A stretch of 64,000 nucleotides of DNA from Spyradomonas excrementavium (GCA_018714005.1 DVOA01000117.1:1-64000); one strand, 5' to 3'. Positions 1-9,053 are shown, counted from the stretch's first letter. Translations and numbers: made by a program. Notes: a model not told the origin generated them from the letters alone.

Positions 1-252
1 CCCTCCCTTGTATTGCTCGTTCCTCGCAAACAAGAGGAGCTGCAAGTTCGGAATGACAGCGCACTTTTCGTCACCCTGAACTTGGTTCAGGGTCGCCAGA
101 ACGTGAAATTCACGCTTACGGCGGCAAGATTTTGGCTTATTTACCCAAATCTTGCGATTCCGAAACGAGTTCGGAATGACATTTCTTGCTGTTACGCAGG
201 ACTTGAGCAGCTGTTTTTTTCAAAATCTTTGCTCTTGATGCTTTTTGCGCTT
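1..252. repeat. Intergenic repeats, no gene
   Basis: I see no convincing gene here. The stretch holds two short repeat units that recur near 20.2-20.3 kb. One is a palindrome, CACCCTGAACTTGGTTCAGG (unit at 71-96), also found at 20288-20313. The other is at 154-184 and contains ATTCCGAA and AGTTCGGAATGACATTT; it recurs at 20249-20279. The order of the two units is reversed between the sites. A further GTTCGGAATGACA lies near 47-59. These look like REP-type intergenic palindromes. Confidence 0.7.
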
Positions 253-846
253 TTATTTTTCAACATTCGCAGCAAGAACGAGGTTTTTCTGCCAGTTTTC
301 GGTTTTTTCAACAAAGAAATCCGCACCTTTTTCAAGACACATATTTTTATGCTCTTCTTTTGAAGATGCCGTCATAACGCCGATTCTAACCCCCTGCGGC
401 TGAAGCTCTTTTAGCTTAACAAGCTCTTCAAGAAGGATAAATCCGTCTTTCTCCGTGGGCAAAAACAGGTCAAGAATAACAAGATTAAAATGATTTTTCT
501 TGAATTTATCTACTGCGTCGTAAATATCCTTTGCAACAGTGACATTGTACCCCAGCCCTTTAAAAAGAACGCCGAGCTGATAGGTTATTATGCACAAATC
601 GTCAATAATGAGCACATTTTCCTGTTTATGCTTATTTTCAGAGCCTGCAGAGCACTTTACTTCTTTAAATTTTTCAGCAGAATGCGACGCACTGAGCCTG
701 AGTTTTGAGATGAGCGTGTTTATATCCTCGAGCGTATCTTTGAGCGTTTCCAGCGTAATTTCACTATATTCGGGCGGATTTTTTTCGGCAGCCATGTAGA
801 GCTTATTTATAAAATCCGAGTCAACTTTAATTCCTTTTTCTTCCAT
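253..846 (-). CDS. Response regulator receiver protein
   Basis: The protein is 197 aa. It has a predicted helical N-terminal region (about residues 1-75) followed by one CheY-like receiver domain (about 76-197). The receiver keeps the acidic pair Asp82/Asp83, the phospho-acceptor Asp126 in VILDLFLP, Thr159 and Lys181. There is no DNA-binding or enzymatic output domain, so it probably signals by protein contact. I place the start at the ATG at 846 (MEEKGIK) because the open frame upstream runs through low-complexity intergenic DNA. A 62-residue gene ends 43 bp upstream on the same strand, so the two are probably co-transcribed. Its partner kinase is not evident. Confidence 0.85.
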   Translation of the reverse strand: MEEKGIKVDSDFINKLYMAAEKNPPEYSEITLETLKDTLEDINTLISKLRLSASHSAEKFKEVKCSAGSENKHKQENVLIIDDLCIITYQLGVLFKGLGYNVTVAKDIYDAVDKFKKNHFNLVILDLFLPTEKDGFILLEELVKLKELQPQGVRIGVMTASSKEEHKNMCLEKGADFFVEKTENWQKNLVLAANVEK

Positions 847-889
847 CAGAGTGCCCCTATTATATAAACTATAACAATTGTAGTACTTT

Positions 890-1078
890 TTAAAAAATTT
901 GCCACCATTTTTTTGTAGTATCTTTTTTTCTGAAAGAAGCAGCTGAATCATTGAGAATTTTTATAATCTGGCTGTCTGTAAGGCTGAAATGGCGCTGCAA
1001 ATCCTCGATGTAGCGCAAAATATGCTTTTGAGCAATTTTAGGACTATCATTTTTTCTGTCCAGCACATTTTCGTTCAT
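890..1078 (-). CDS. Small hypothetical protein upstream of receiver gene
   Basis: A 62-residue polar protein beginning MNENVLDRKND and ending TTKKWWQIF. I recognise no family. The middle is predicted to be helical (HILRYIEDLQRHFSLTDSQI). A good ribosome binding site (AAGGAG, about six bases before the ATG) and its position 43 bp upstream of the receiver gene, on the same strand, support a real gene. It could be a small partner of the receiver protein, but that is inference from position only. Confidence 0.6.
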   Translation of the reverse strand: MNENVLDRKNDSPKIAQKHILRYIEDLQRHFSLTDSQIIKILNDSAASFRKKDTTKKWWQIF

Positions 1079-1157
1079 AAAAACTCCTTACATATTTATA
1101 ATAACCCGATATTGAGAAAACACATTATCACAACGGGCAATTTTAGGGATAAAACGA

Positions 1158-1709
1158 TTACAAATTGCGCAGAACCTTGCATGGGTTGCCCACAGCGACG
1201 ACATTTGACGGAATATCCTTTGTAACAACGCTTCCGGCGCCGATTACCGTGTTGGAACCGATTGTAACCCCCGCAAGAACGGTAACATTCCCGCCAAACC
1301 ACACATTATCGCCTACTTTGATTGGTTTTGCGTCCTCGATGAAAGTTATTCTTTCTTTGTAATCAAGAGGGTGGCGGGCACTGTAAAAACCGCAGTTAGG
1401 GCCGATGAAAACGTTGTCGCCGAACGTAACTTTTGCCGGATCAAGGATTACGAGGTTGTGATTTGAATAAAAATTCTCGCCGATTTCAATATTGTAGCCG
1501 TAATCGCAATAAAAATTCTGCTCGATAAGGAAAGATTTTGCGGTTTTCCCGAGAAGTTTTCTGAGCAGCTTTTCACGTTCTTCCAGGTTTTCGGGGGAAA
1601 TATTATTGTACTCAAAGCACATTTTTTTGCAATTTTGGCGCTCTTTTACAAGCTGTTCATCAAAAGGAGCATAGGGCTGCGCGTTAATCATTTTTTCTTT
1701 TTCAGACAT
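1158..1709 (-). CDS. Maltose/galactoside O-acetyltransferase family protein
   Basis: A 183-aa hexapeptide-repeat acyltransferase of the Maa/LacA type, which moves the acetyl group of acetyl-CoA onto a sugar hydroxyl. An N-terminal Mac-type helical segment (about residues 15-70) precedes the left-handed beta-helix, seen as repeats such as IEIGENF, VTFGDNVFIG, IKVGDNVWFG and VTIGSNTVIGAGSVVTKDIP. The catalytic-type His is in YSARHPLD. The start at 1709 is chosen because GAGAGG lies eight bases upstream; the open frame reaches 1730 but has no ribosome site there. It stands alone, divergent from the kinase gene at 1785. The true acceptor is unknown. Confidence 0.9.
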   Translation of the reverse strand: MSEKEKMINAQPYAPFDEQLVKERQNCKKMCFEYNNISPENLEEREKLLRKLLGKTAKSFLIEQNFYCDYGYNIEIGENFYSNHNLVILDPAKVTFGDNVFIGPNCGFYSARHPLDYKERITFIEDAKPIKVGDNVWFGGNVTVLAGVTIGSNTVIGAGSVVTKDIPSNVVAVGNPCKVLRNL

Positions 1710-1784
1710 CTTATTTTTCCTCTCAAACATTGTTATATTCCGTAAAAATTAGCCCTCATACACAAGCTATGCTAAAATATTACC

Positions 1785-3899
1785 ATGTCTAAAGTTTTGT
1801 TGGTATCAGATAATGAAAAGCAAAATGAGCTAATCACTGAAACACTGCTGCGTTGCGGGGTTACGACTCTTGTCTCCGTGGAGGAGGAAAATATTTTTTC
1901 CTGCGTGGAAAACGGGCTTGTTGACCTTGTTATTGTTGATGCGGGGACAAAATCCATTGATTCGGCGATTTTGTGCAAAAAATTAAAGGCTTTTTTGCAC
2001 ACGGAAAATCTTTTGCTGCTTTTGCTTGCAGATGCCGAAAATACCGGCTACGACATCATGAAACTGGCAAATGCGCAGATTTTGAAACCCGTAAATGAGA
2101 AAATTTTGAGCGCAACGGTGCTTTCAAACCTGAAAATGAAAAAATCGCTCGATATTCTCTCAAAAAACAACAGCGAACTCGCCAAAAGCCTTTACCAGCT
2201 TGATGTTTTGTACAATACCAGCACGCAGCTTGCCGGCTCTTTGGACAAACAAAAGCTTGTCAACATAATGATTGACGGGCTGGAAAAAAGCTTGAGTTTT
2301 TCGCTTTCTTCGACCTTGATTTTCAATGATGAAAAGAATATCGACCTGATAATTAATTCACTTTACGGAATTTCCCCGAGACTGGAACATTCTTTGAAAT
2401 TGCGCGCAATTCTCAGCTACAGAGCGCTTTTTGACAAAAAAGAAATCCCTTACGAGATAAATGTTGACGATATCAGGGTCATAAAAAACATAAAGCACCC
2501 GCTTGAAGAATACGATTTGAATATTCTCAAATTTGACAACCTTTTTGCCCCGATAAACGTGGGAGAAAAGTTTTTCGGGCTGATTGAAGTTTTCAGGGAA
2601 AACGAATTTACACAGGAAGACACAACCTGCTTTCAAACGCTGTCAAGACAGGTTTCTTTGCCATTGGAAAATGCTTCTTTGTACGAGGAAATCAAAGCAA
2701 CGAACACAAAACTCGAAAAACTTGAGCGATTGAAGTCAGAATTCACCTCAATCGTGTCACATGAGCTCCGAACTCCGCTCACAGCAATAAAAAATTCGCT
2801 GGACATCCTTTTGAGCGGAAAAACCGGCGAAATAACGGCTGCGATGGACAATTTTTTGAACCTCGCAAAAAGAAATGTAACGCGCCTTTCGGGGATTATC
2901 AACGATTTGCTTGATTTGACCAAAGTTGAGGCAGGAAAGATGGATTTCCGGTTTGAAAAAGGCGATATAAATTCACCTGTCGAATTTGTGAAAAATACCT
3001 TTGAAAATCTCGCAAAAGAAAAGAAAATCGAGCTGAAACTCGAGGCGCAAACGGAAATTGCGCAGACTTATTTTGATTCGCAAAGGATTGAGCAGGTTGT
3101 GACGAACCTCGTTTCAAACGCCGTAAAATTCACAAACGAAAACGGGAAAATTATCATAAAAACAGAAACAATCCCGCTCGAAAAGGTCGATAAATCGAAA
3201 ATTTTCGACCTCCAGAATCCGGTTTTTTACGAAAATTACATAAAAGTTTCCGTGGCGGACAGCGGGATTGGGATTGCGCCCGAGGATATTGTTAAAGTTT
3301 TTGACAAATTCCAGCAGATTGAAAATTCGCTTAACCGGAAAAACGGCGGCACAGGGCTCGGACTTCCTATTGCAAAACAGCTCATAGAAGCGCACAGAGG
3401 CTTTATCTGGGTCGAAAGCGAGCCGAATATCGGCACGACTTTTTCGTTTATCCTCCCGATTTTGAGCGAAAAAGAGTTTTTTACAATTGAGCTCGAAAAA
3501 AATCTTCAAACTGCCCTAAATGCTTCAAAACCGCTGCTTCTGGTCAACATTGAAGAAGACCAAAACGCAAAAAATTCCTTTATAAACGAAATAAAATCAG
3601 GACAGGTTTCAATAATACGAAAAACCACGAACACAAAAGAAGTTTTTTACGCAGAAAACGGCAAAAACGGGCTTCTGATTTCGATTCCCGAGGGCGACAA
3701 GTTTGCAAGGAATTTTATTGAAAAGAAAATAGAAACCCATCTTGGACAAAACGCGACCGGAGCTGAAAAATATGATATAGTATATTCAACGGCGCTTGCT
3801 CCGGAGGAGGGCAAAAATGCGGACGAATTGCTTAAAGCGGTGCGCAAAAATCAAAAATTTCATGAAAAAACGTTGGAAACTAACGGGACAGGGGTATAA
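1785..3899 (+). CDS. Sensor histidine kinase with receiver-like N-domain and GAF-like domain
   Basis: This 704-aa protein has no membrane segment and is probably cytosolic. About residues 1-115 resemble a receiver (Asp9, Asp52 in VIVDAG, Lys in ILKPVN), but the usual acidic pair is partly replaced (SDN). About 150-300 look like a GAF sensor, followed by a short coiled coil. HisKA carries His326 in VSHELRTPL. The ATPase domain has an N-box (NLVSNAVKF), G1 (DSGIGIAPED) and G2 (GGTGLGLPIAK). A further 130 residues of unknown role follow. The gene lies 2 bp before a CheY-like gene and then a GspE-like gene, so all three are probably one operon. The phosphotransfer target is most simply the adjacent regulator (inference). 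Confidence 0.9.
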   Translation: MSKVLLVSDNEKQNELITETLLRCGVTTLVSVEEENIFSCVENGLVDLVIVDAGTKSIDSAILCKKLKAFLHTENLLLLLLADAENTGYDIMKLANAQILKPVNEKILSATVLSNLKMKKSLDILSKNNSELAKSLYQLDVLYNTSTQLAGSLDKQKLVNIMIDGLEKSLSFSLSSTLIFNDEKNIDLIINSLYGISPRLEHSLKLRAILSYRALFDKKEIPYEINVDDIRVIKNIKHPLEEYDLNILKFDNLFAPINVGEKFFGLIEVFRENEFTQEDTTCFQTLSRQVSLPLENASLYEEIKATNTKLEKLERLKSEFTSIVSHELRTPLTAIKNSLDILLSGKTGEITAAMDNFLNLAKRNVTRLSGIINDLLDLTKVEAGKMDFRFEKGDINSPVEFVKNTFENLAKEKKIELKLEAQTEIAQTYFDSQRIEQVVTNLVSNAVKFTNENGKIIIKTETIPLEKVDKSKIFDLQNPVFYENYIKVSVADSGIGIAPEDIVKVFDKFQQIENSLNRKNGGTGLGLPIAKQLIEAHRGFIWVESEPNIGTTFSFILPILSEKEFFTIELEKNLQTALNASKPLLLVNIEEDQNAKNSFINEIKSGQVSIIRKTTNTKEVFYAENGKNGLLISIPEGDKFARNFIEKKIETHLGQNATGAEKYDIVYSTALAPEEGKNADELLKAVRKNQKFHEKTLETNGTGV

Positions 3900-3901
3900 T
3901 A

Positions 3902-4267
3902 ATGGCTAAAAAAATTCTAATCGTCGATGATGAACAGGATATCGTTGAAACTTTGAAATTTATGCTCGAAGCGCAAGGCTATGAGTGCCACTGCGCATAC
4001 GACGGCGAAACCGGGCTTTCTATGGCCAAGGAATTGATTCCGGATTTGATGATTCTGGACGTAATGATGCCCAAAATGAACGGATACAAAATCAGCCGCC
4101 TGCTAAAATACGACGCAAAATACAAAGATATCCCGATTCTTATGGTCACAGCCCGTTCTCAGGACGAAGACAAGCTAATCGGGCAGGAAACCGGCGTAAA
4201 CGAATATATTACAAAACCTTTTGAGCTCGATGACGTAATTAACAAAGTCGGGGAATATCTGGGATAA
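3902..4267 (+). CDS. CheY-like single-domain response regulator
   Basis: A 121-residue stand-alone receiver with all key residues: Asp9/Asp10, phospho-acceptor Asp53 (LDVMMPKMNG), Thr83 and Lys105 (ITKPFELDD). There is no output domain. It starts 2 bp after the kinase gene and ends 4 bp before the GspE-like gene, so it is translationally close to both. The likely flow is kinase to this receiver to the ATPase-like protein or another partner; the last step is inference. Confidence 0.93.
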   Translation: MAKKILIVDDEQDIVETLKFMLEAQGYECHCAYDGETGLSMAKELIPDLMILDVMMPKMNGYKISRLLKYDAKYKDIPILMVTARSQDEDKLIGQETGVNEYITKPFELDDVINKVGEYLG

Positions 4268-4271
4268 AAAA

Positions 4272-5663
4272 ATGGCTGAAATGGAGTTTGTCAGAAACAA
4301 AACGCTTGAAAAGCTGAAATACGACCTCGTCAGGGACGGGCTTATCAAATATGAAGATTTAGAGCTTGCCGAACAGGTCGCTGCAGCGCAGCATGTGAAT
4401 ATCGGGCAGGTTCTCATCAGCACAAACATCATTTCAGAAGAAAAACTGCTGAAATTTCTTGAATCCAAGCTCCACATCCCCTACGTAAACCTTGATGACT
4501 ATTCTCTCGACAAAAAATGCCTTTCTTATATAAATTTCAATGACGCGCTGAAATACAAAGTGATTCCGCTGTTTGAAATTGAGGGGATTTTGACGGTTGC
4601 AATGTCCGATCCACTGGATTTGTTTGCAATTGACAAAATCGTAGAAGACGCCCAATGCGAAATTGAGCCCGTAATCTCGTCGGAATCATCTGTTTTGAAA
4701 AAAATTGAAGAATATTACCACAGCGGAAGCTCGGTTGGCGAAATTTTCACGGAAGCGGACACAAAAAAATACGACTGGCGCGAAGAACTCCACGAAGAAG
4801 ACCTTTCGGACGAACACATCCAAAAACTCATCCGCTCAATCCTCAAACAGGCGATTACAGAGAACATCCATGAGCTGTTTTTTGAACATGTGCCGAACGG
4901 CCTGAGCGTGAACTTCAAAAAAGACGCCCAAATCTACTCTACGGGCGAAATTCCGTCGATTCTTATTTCTTCTTTTATTGCAAGGGTCAAAACGCTTGCA
5001 AACCTTGACCCTGCGGTTTCAGAACTGCCGCAGCTGGGGAAATTGAGCTTTAAAGTGGACGACATGTCGCTTATCGCAAGCATTTCGGCGTTCCCGACAA
5101 TCCATGGCGAAAGAATTTCACTAAAAATCTACAAACCTCCGAGAAAACTTGCTGAATTGGGGCTTGAGCCGAAGAAAATTGCAATTATAAAAAATGCGCT
5201 CGAAAATCCGGGGATTATTCTTGTCTGCGGAGCAGGTTTAATCGGAAAAACGCACATGATTTACTCAATTTTGTCTGATATTCCGGCTGCGGACAAAAAT
5301 GTCATGACTATCGAGTCCATAACAAAATACAACCTCGAAAACGTCAACCAGTGCGAGTTGAACGAGCATATCGGGTTCAATCTCGACAAAGCAATGAGGT
5401 TTATTGAGTTTCAGGCGCCGGATATTCTTTATTTTGAGGGGATTAGCACAAAAGAGGGGCTGGATTACTTTACTTCGCTGGTTTTGAAGAACAAAACGCT
5501 CATAACCGAGTTTCTGGCGGAAAATATGGCAGATTTAATGAAAAAATTCTCTTTAAGCGAGTTTTCAATGTTTAAATCGCTGCTTTCATGCCTGATTTTT
5601 ATCCATGGCAAAGAAAGTATCGAGGTTTTTGATAAACCTGCGCTGGAGAAGTATTTTTCGTAG
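4272..5663 (+). CDS. GspE/PilB-like ATPase family protein, probably degenerate
   Basis: 463 aa. About residues 35-150 form a T2SSE/MshEN-type N-domain (VLISTNIISEEKLLKFL, then a PYVNLDDY segment). The C-terminal half is an ATPase-like fold with a P-loop-type motif (CGAGLIGKTH). The usual Walker B and Asp box of secretion ATPases are not seen; the equivalent place reads DILYFEGIST. The tetracysteine motif of GspE/PilB is absent, and the protein is about 100 residues short of a normal PilB. No pilus assembly gene is next to it. It may have become a regulatory or c-di-GMP-binding protein controlled by the upstream kinase and receiver (inference). Confidence 0.7.
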   Translation: MAEMEFVRNKTLEKLKYDLVRDGLIKYEDLELAEQVAAAQHVNIGQVLISTNIISEEKLLKFLESKLHIPYVNLDDYSLDKKCLSYINFNDALKYKVIPLFEIEGILTVAMSDPLDLFAIDKIVEDAQCEIEPVISSESSVLKKIEEYYHSGSSVGEIFTEADTKKYDWREELHEEDLSDEHIQKLIRSILKQAITENIHELFFEHVPNGLSVNFKKDAQIYSTGEIPSILISSFIARVKTLANLDPAVSELPQLGKLSFKVDDMSLIASISAFPTIHGERISLKIYKPPRKLAELGLEPKKIAIIKNALENPGIILVCGAGLIGKTHMIYSILSDIPAADKNVMTIESITKYNLENVNQCELNEHIGFNLDKAMRFIEFQAPDILYFEGISTKEGLDYFTSLVLKNKTLITEFLAENMADLMKKFSLSEFSMFKSLLSCLIFIHGKESIEVFDKPALEKYFS

Positions 5664-5918
5664 TTTTTAACGGCGTTGAAAGCGTATTCGGGCGTGTTTT
5701 CCTGTTTTCGTTCCGATTCCGCAGGAAATTCCATGCCGGAAGTTCAACGCATTGCTTCTTGAGCCCGCACCCATTGCCACCCGCCACATTTAGCCCGAAT
5801 ATCAGCCGCTCCCCATCCCGGCCTTCCCCGAGTCGGGGAAGGAGCCGTCGTGACAGTTCATTTTGGGGACATAGGGTTTAAATTCCTCATGCTATGCGCC
5901 GCCATATCCCCCCAATAG
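5664..5918. other. Intergenic: degenerate element core and strong hairpin
   Basis: No gene is seen. At about 5711-5726 the segment TTTTCGTTCCGATTCC resembles half of the conserved core of the hairpin-element family described below, without a recognisable partner half. At 5822-5842 there is a perfect 9-bp stem (CCTTCCCCG / CGGGGAAGG) with a 3-base loop and no U-run. The region lies between convergent genes. Confidence 0.5.
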
Positions 5919-6042
5919 CCCGAAATGGGGAATTTACCTTTGTAGTGACTATGGGGGAGGCTGCTTAACACTTCAAAAATACACTTTCTTCACCAATCAG
6001 CCGGAGGAATCGGAACGGAAAAGGTGAATTCTCCATTTTGGG
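5919..6042 (+). repeat. Variable-arm hairpin element, copy 1
   Basis: Arms at 5919-5941 and 6020-6042 pair over 23 bp. The three positions that are not Watson-Crick are all G-U if the plus strand is the RNA. The conserved core is AGTGACTATGGGGGAGGC (5944-5961) and GCCGGAGGAATCGGAACGG (6000-6018), with a 38-base loop between. The loop closely resembles that of copy 3. It sits between convergent genes. Confidence 0.85.
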
Positions 6043-6129
6043 CGCCCTTGCACCCCCTCCAAACAAATTCATCACAAAAATCCCCCAAGAATTGTAACAA
6101 AATGTAAAGAAATCACATCATGCACGTTT

Positions 6130-6250
6130 AGAAATTCAAAAAAGTGGGAATTATATTAGTAGAGGACAAAAACAAAGTTTAATTTCTCTCTCTCTAATTC
6201 CTCTCTAATATGTGGTAAAGTTTAACCGGCGCAAGTCGGTTTTTTTTTTT
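6130..6250 (+). ncRNA. Candidate CU-rich small RNA with its own terminator
   Basis: A possible promoter (TAGAAA near 6129, 17-base gap, TATATT at 6152-6157) would start an RNA at about 6164. The RNA has a single-stranded pyrimidine run (TTCTCTCTCTCTAATTCCTC, from 6184) complementary to Shine-Dalgarno sequences. It ends in an intrinsic terminator: a 7-bp stem AACCGGC/GTCGGTT with a GCAA tetraloop and ten T residues (6224-6250). No upstream gene on this strand needs that terminator closely, since the nearest ends at 5663. Cyanobacterial Yfr1 has a similar plan, with an anti-SD CU motif beside stems, but no homology is claimed. Confidence 0.5.
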
Positions 6251-6340
6251 GTAAAAATAAAGAACAGGAACTGGCCACGCATCTTTACTGTTCTTTATTC
6301 TTGTTTTCTTATTGTCCGGCAAAAACTGTACCGTCAAAAG

Positions 6341-8917
6341 CTAAATCCCGAGCGTCAGCTGCGGAACATCAGGAACGCCCGATTTAACCTTGCGTTTGTT
6401 GGCAGAAAGGTCTTTTGCGTAATCAACCTGCATTTTCGTCATCAAATCGCCGGCTTTATCAATCACAGATTGCGGCAAACCGGCCATTTTTGCAACCTGA
6501 ATACCGTAACTCTTGCTCGCAGAGCCCTCCACAACCTTTCTCAAAAAGACAATTTCGCCCTCATTTTCAGAAATCGTTACCCTGTAGTTCTTAATTTGCG
6601 GGAAAATCGAACTCATAACGTTGAGCTCGTGATAATGCGTCGCAAATATTGTTCTTGCCTTGATTTTTGTCGCAATATACTCGCCCACGCTCCATGCAAT
6701 CGCCACGCCGTCGTAAGTGCTTGTGCCCCTGCCGATTTCGTCGAGAAGAATGAGGCTTTTTTCAGTCGCCGAGTTGAGAATAAACGCGGTTTCGTTCATT
6801 TCGACCATAAACGTTGACTGCCCCAAAGAAAGGTCGTCAACAGCGCCCACACGGGTGAAAATCTTGTCAACAATCCCGATTTTCGCAGAATCCGCAGGCA
6901 CATAACTCCCTATTTGCGCAAGAATGACAATCAACCCGTTCTGGCGCATGTAAGTAGATTTTCCGGCCATGTTCGGGCCGGTAAGAATCATAAACTGCGT
7001 GTCCTCCTCGTGCTGTTTGTTCGCAGTAAGGCTCAAATCATTCGCAACATACTGCCCCATCGGCAAAATCTTCTCCAGAACCGGATGACGGCCGTTTTTG
7101 ATACAAAGCTCGTTAGAATCAAGAATTTCGGGCTTATTGTACTTATTTTCAATCGCGCAAACCGCAAACGAAACAAGAACATCAAGCGCAGAGATGATTT
7201 CCGCAACCTCACGAACAGGTTCCACGAATTCCTTTGAATATTCTCTCAAATCACTGAAAATCTTGTATTCCAGTCCGGTGGATTTTGATTCTGCAGAAAG
7301 AACATCGGATTCATGCTTTTTCAGCTCCTCCGTGATGAACCGTTCGGCGTTAGTCAGCGTCTGGCGGCGGATATACGAGTCAGGAACAAGCGAAAGATTT
7401 GAATTTGACACCTCGATAAAGTATCCGAATGTCTTGCTGAACCCGACTTTCAGGTATTTTATGCCGGTTTTTTTCTTCTGCTTTTCTTCGTAATCTAAAA
7501 GCCAGTTTTTTCCGCCGGAAAGCAAATCCCTGTAGTTATCCAGCTCGCTGGAAACGCCCGCCTTGATGATATTTCCCTCTTTTATGGTCACAGGAGCGTC
7601 TTCTGAGATGGTTTTGTCAACAATATCGGCAAATTCCAGCAAATTTTCATAATCATCCGCAAGAGCCGAAAGAAGTTTTGAATTAAACTGCTGCGCAATC
7701 TGCGAAAGCTCGGGAAGAAGCTTGATTGTATCTTTCAGAGCGAGAAAATCGCGCGGAGTTGCGCTGTTGTTGCTGATTTTCGTGGACAAACGCTGGATAT
7801 CATAGACTTTTTCAAGGATTGTAATAAAATTTATACGCGCAGAAGTATTTTTAATCAGCTCCTCAACAGCATTCTGGCGCTCAAGAATCATATTGATGTT
7901 TTTTAACGGCTGATGAATCCATTTTTTCAAAAGTCGGGCGCCCATGTTGGTTTTTGTGCGGTCAATCGCCCACAAAAGGCTTCCGTACTTGGATTTATCC
8001 CTTGAAGTTTCCGTCAGCTCGAGGTTTCGTCTGGTATTTGAATCAATCGAAACGTACTCGGAAAGGCTGTAAGAATCAATTCGCTCAAATTTCGGGAAAT
8101 TTTCTTTCTGCGTTCTGAAAAGGTAATCCACAATTGCGCCAGCGCATCTAAAGCCGGTCACAAAATTCTCATATCCGAAAGCGTCGAGCGAAGTAACTTT
8201 TAAAATCTCAAGAAGATTTTTCATGCCCTGATTTTTGTCAAAAGCTGACGGCGGAACGAGCGAGCAGTTGTAATTTTGCGCAATTTCCTCCTCAATATCG
8301 GGTTTTTCGTCGGGAACAATCTGAAACGGCAGAATTTTTTGCGGAACCTTAGGCACAACAATTTCTGACGGCTTAATTCTGGCGAGTTCGCTCAACAGCT
8401 GCTCATAAGAGGTTTGTGTAACACGAAATTCGCCTGTTGAAATATCAGTATATGCAAATCCGTAAGTTTGGCCGTCACGCAGGATTGCGGCGAGGTAGTT
8501 ATTGGAATTTGATTGCAAAAGGTTTGTTTCTGTGAGGGTTCCGGCGGTGATTGTTTTGATTACGTCGCGTTTTACCAGCCCTTTTGCTGTTGCAGGGTCT
8601 TCAAGCTGCTCGCAAATAGAGATTTTGTGCCCTTTTTCAAGGAGTTTCGGCAGATAATTGTCAACAGCCTTAGCAGGAATCCCCGCCATCGGGATTCGCC
8701 CGAGAGAACCGCCCTCACGGCTTGTTAAAGTGATTTCCAAATCTCTTGCCAGCGTAACCGCATCTTCAAAAAAGGTTTCATAAAAATCGCCCATGCGATA
8801 CAGCAGCAAAACGCCATGATTATTTTTCTTTATTTCAAGAAACTGCCGCATCATGGGGGTAGTTTCATTCAAATCCACGTCCACGCTGTTGATAAAATTG
8901 ATTTCCGGTTTACTCAT
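6341..8917 (-). CDS. mutS: DNA mismatch repair protein MutS
   Basis: 858 aa, normal for MutS, which recognises mismatches and uses ATP to recruit repair. The mismatch-reading Phe-x-Glu motif is in the N-domain (MGDFYETFFED). The ATPase carries Walker A (GPNMAGKST, near residue 645), Walker B (LILLDEIGRGTSTYDG) and THYHEL. The tail ends QLTLGI, which resembles a beta-clamp-binding peptide (inference). I prefer the start at 8917 (MSKPEINF) over one at 8998, because an extended -10 element (TGCTATGAT, hexamer at 8979-8984) places transcription start inside the longer frame. The gene is monocistronic; no mutL is in the window. Confidence 0.97.
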   Translation of the reverse strand: MSKPEINFINSVDVDLNETTPMMRQFLEIKKNNHGVLLLYRMGDFYETFFEDAVTLARDLEITLTSREGGSLGRIPMAGIPAKAVDNYLPKLLEKGHKISICEQLEDPATAKGLVKRDVIKTITAGTLTETNLLQSNSNNYLAAILRDGQTYGFAYTDISTGEFRVTQTSYEQLLSELARIKPSEIVVPKVPQKILPFQIVPDEKPDIEEEIAQNYNCSLVPPSAFDKNQGMKNLLEILKVTSLDAFGYENFVTGFRCAGAIVDYLFRTQKENFPKFERIDSYSLSEYVSIDSNTRRNLELTETSRDKSKYGSLLWAIDRTKTNMGARLLKKWIHQPLKNINMILERQNAVEELIKNTSARINFITILEKVYDIQRLSTKISNNSATPRDFLALKDTIKLLPELSQIAQQFNSKLLSALADDYENLLEFADIVDKTISEDAPVTIKEGNIIKAGVSSELDNYRDLLSGGKNWLLDYEEKQKKKTGIKYLKVGFSKTFGYFIEVSNSNLSLVPDSYIRRQTLTNAERFITEELKKHESDVLSAESKSTGLEYKIFSDLREYSKEFVEPVREVAEIISALDVLVSFAVCAIENKYNKPEILDSNELCIKNGRHPVLEKILPMGQYVANDLSLTANKQHEEDTQFMILTGPNMAGKSTYMRQNGLIVILAQIGSYVPADSAKIGIVDKIFTRVGAVDDLSLGQSTFMVEMNETAFILNSATEKSLILLDEIGRGTSTYDGVAIAWSVGEYIATKIKARTIFATHYHELNVMSSIFPQIKNYRVTISENEGEIVFLRKVVEGSASKSYGIQVAKMAGLPQSVIDKAGDLMTKMQVDYAKDLSANKRKVKSGVPDVPQLTLGI

Positions 8918-8978
8918 ATTCCGCTTATTCCCTTTTGACCCTGAATGGGATGTCCCAAATCCTTTTTTACATACCAAT

Positions 8979-8984
8979 ATCATA
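8979..8984 (-). promoter_or_regulatory. Putative mutS promoter (-10)
   Basis: On the minus strand an extended -10, TGCTATGAT, lies about 60 bases before the chosen mutS start. The -35 region is weak. It supports the shorter MutS start. Confidence 0.45.
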
Positions 8985-9053
8985 GCAGAAAACAACAAAA
9001 TCCACCAGCAGCGCGGTGTAAAATTAAATTTACAAAAAAATAAAAAAGATATG

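Noticed and set aside
13..363. Plus-strand open frame of 116 codons at the left edge
   Set aside because: It covers the REP-like repeats and overlaps the receiver gene antisense; no ribosome site and no protein-like composition at its start.
5919..6042. Hairpin elements as a CRISPR array
   Set aside because: Copies are single or paired, far apart, with no regular spacers and no cas genes.
6212..6817. 201-codon plus-strand frame opposite mutS
   Set aside because: It is antisense to the conserved MutS C-terminal domain; its composition is that of a shadow frame.
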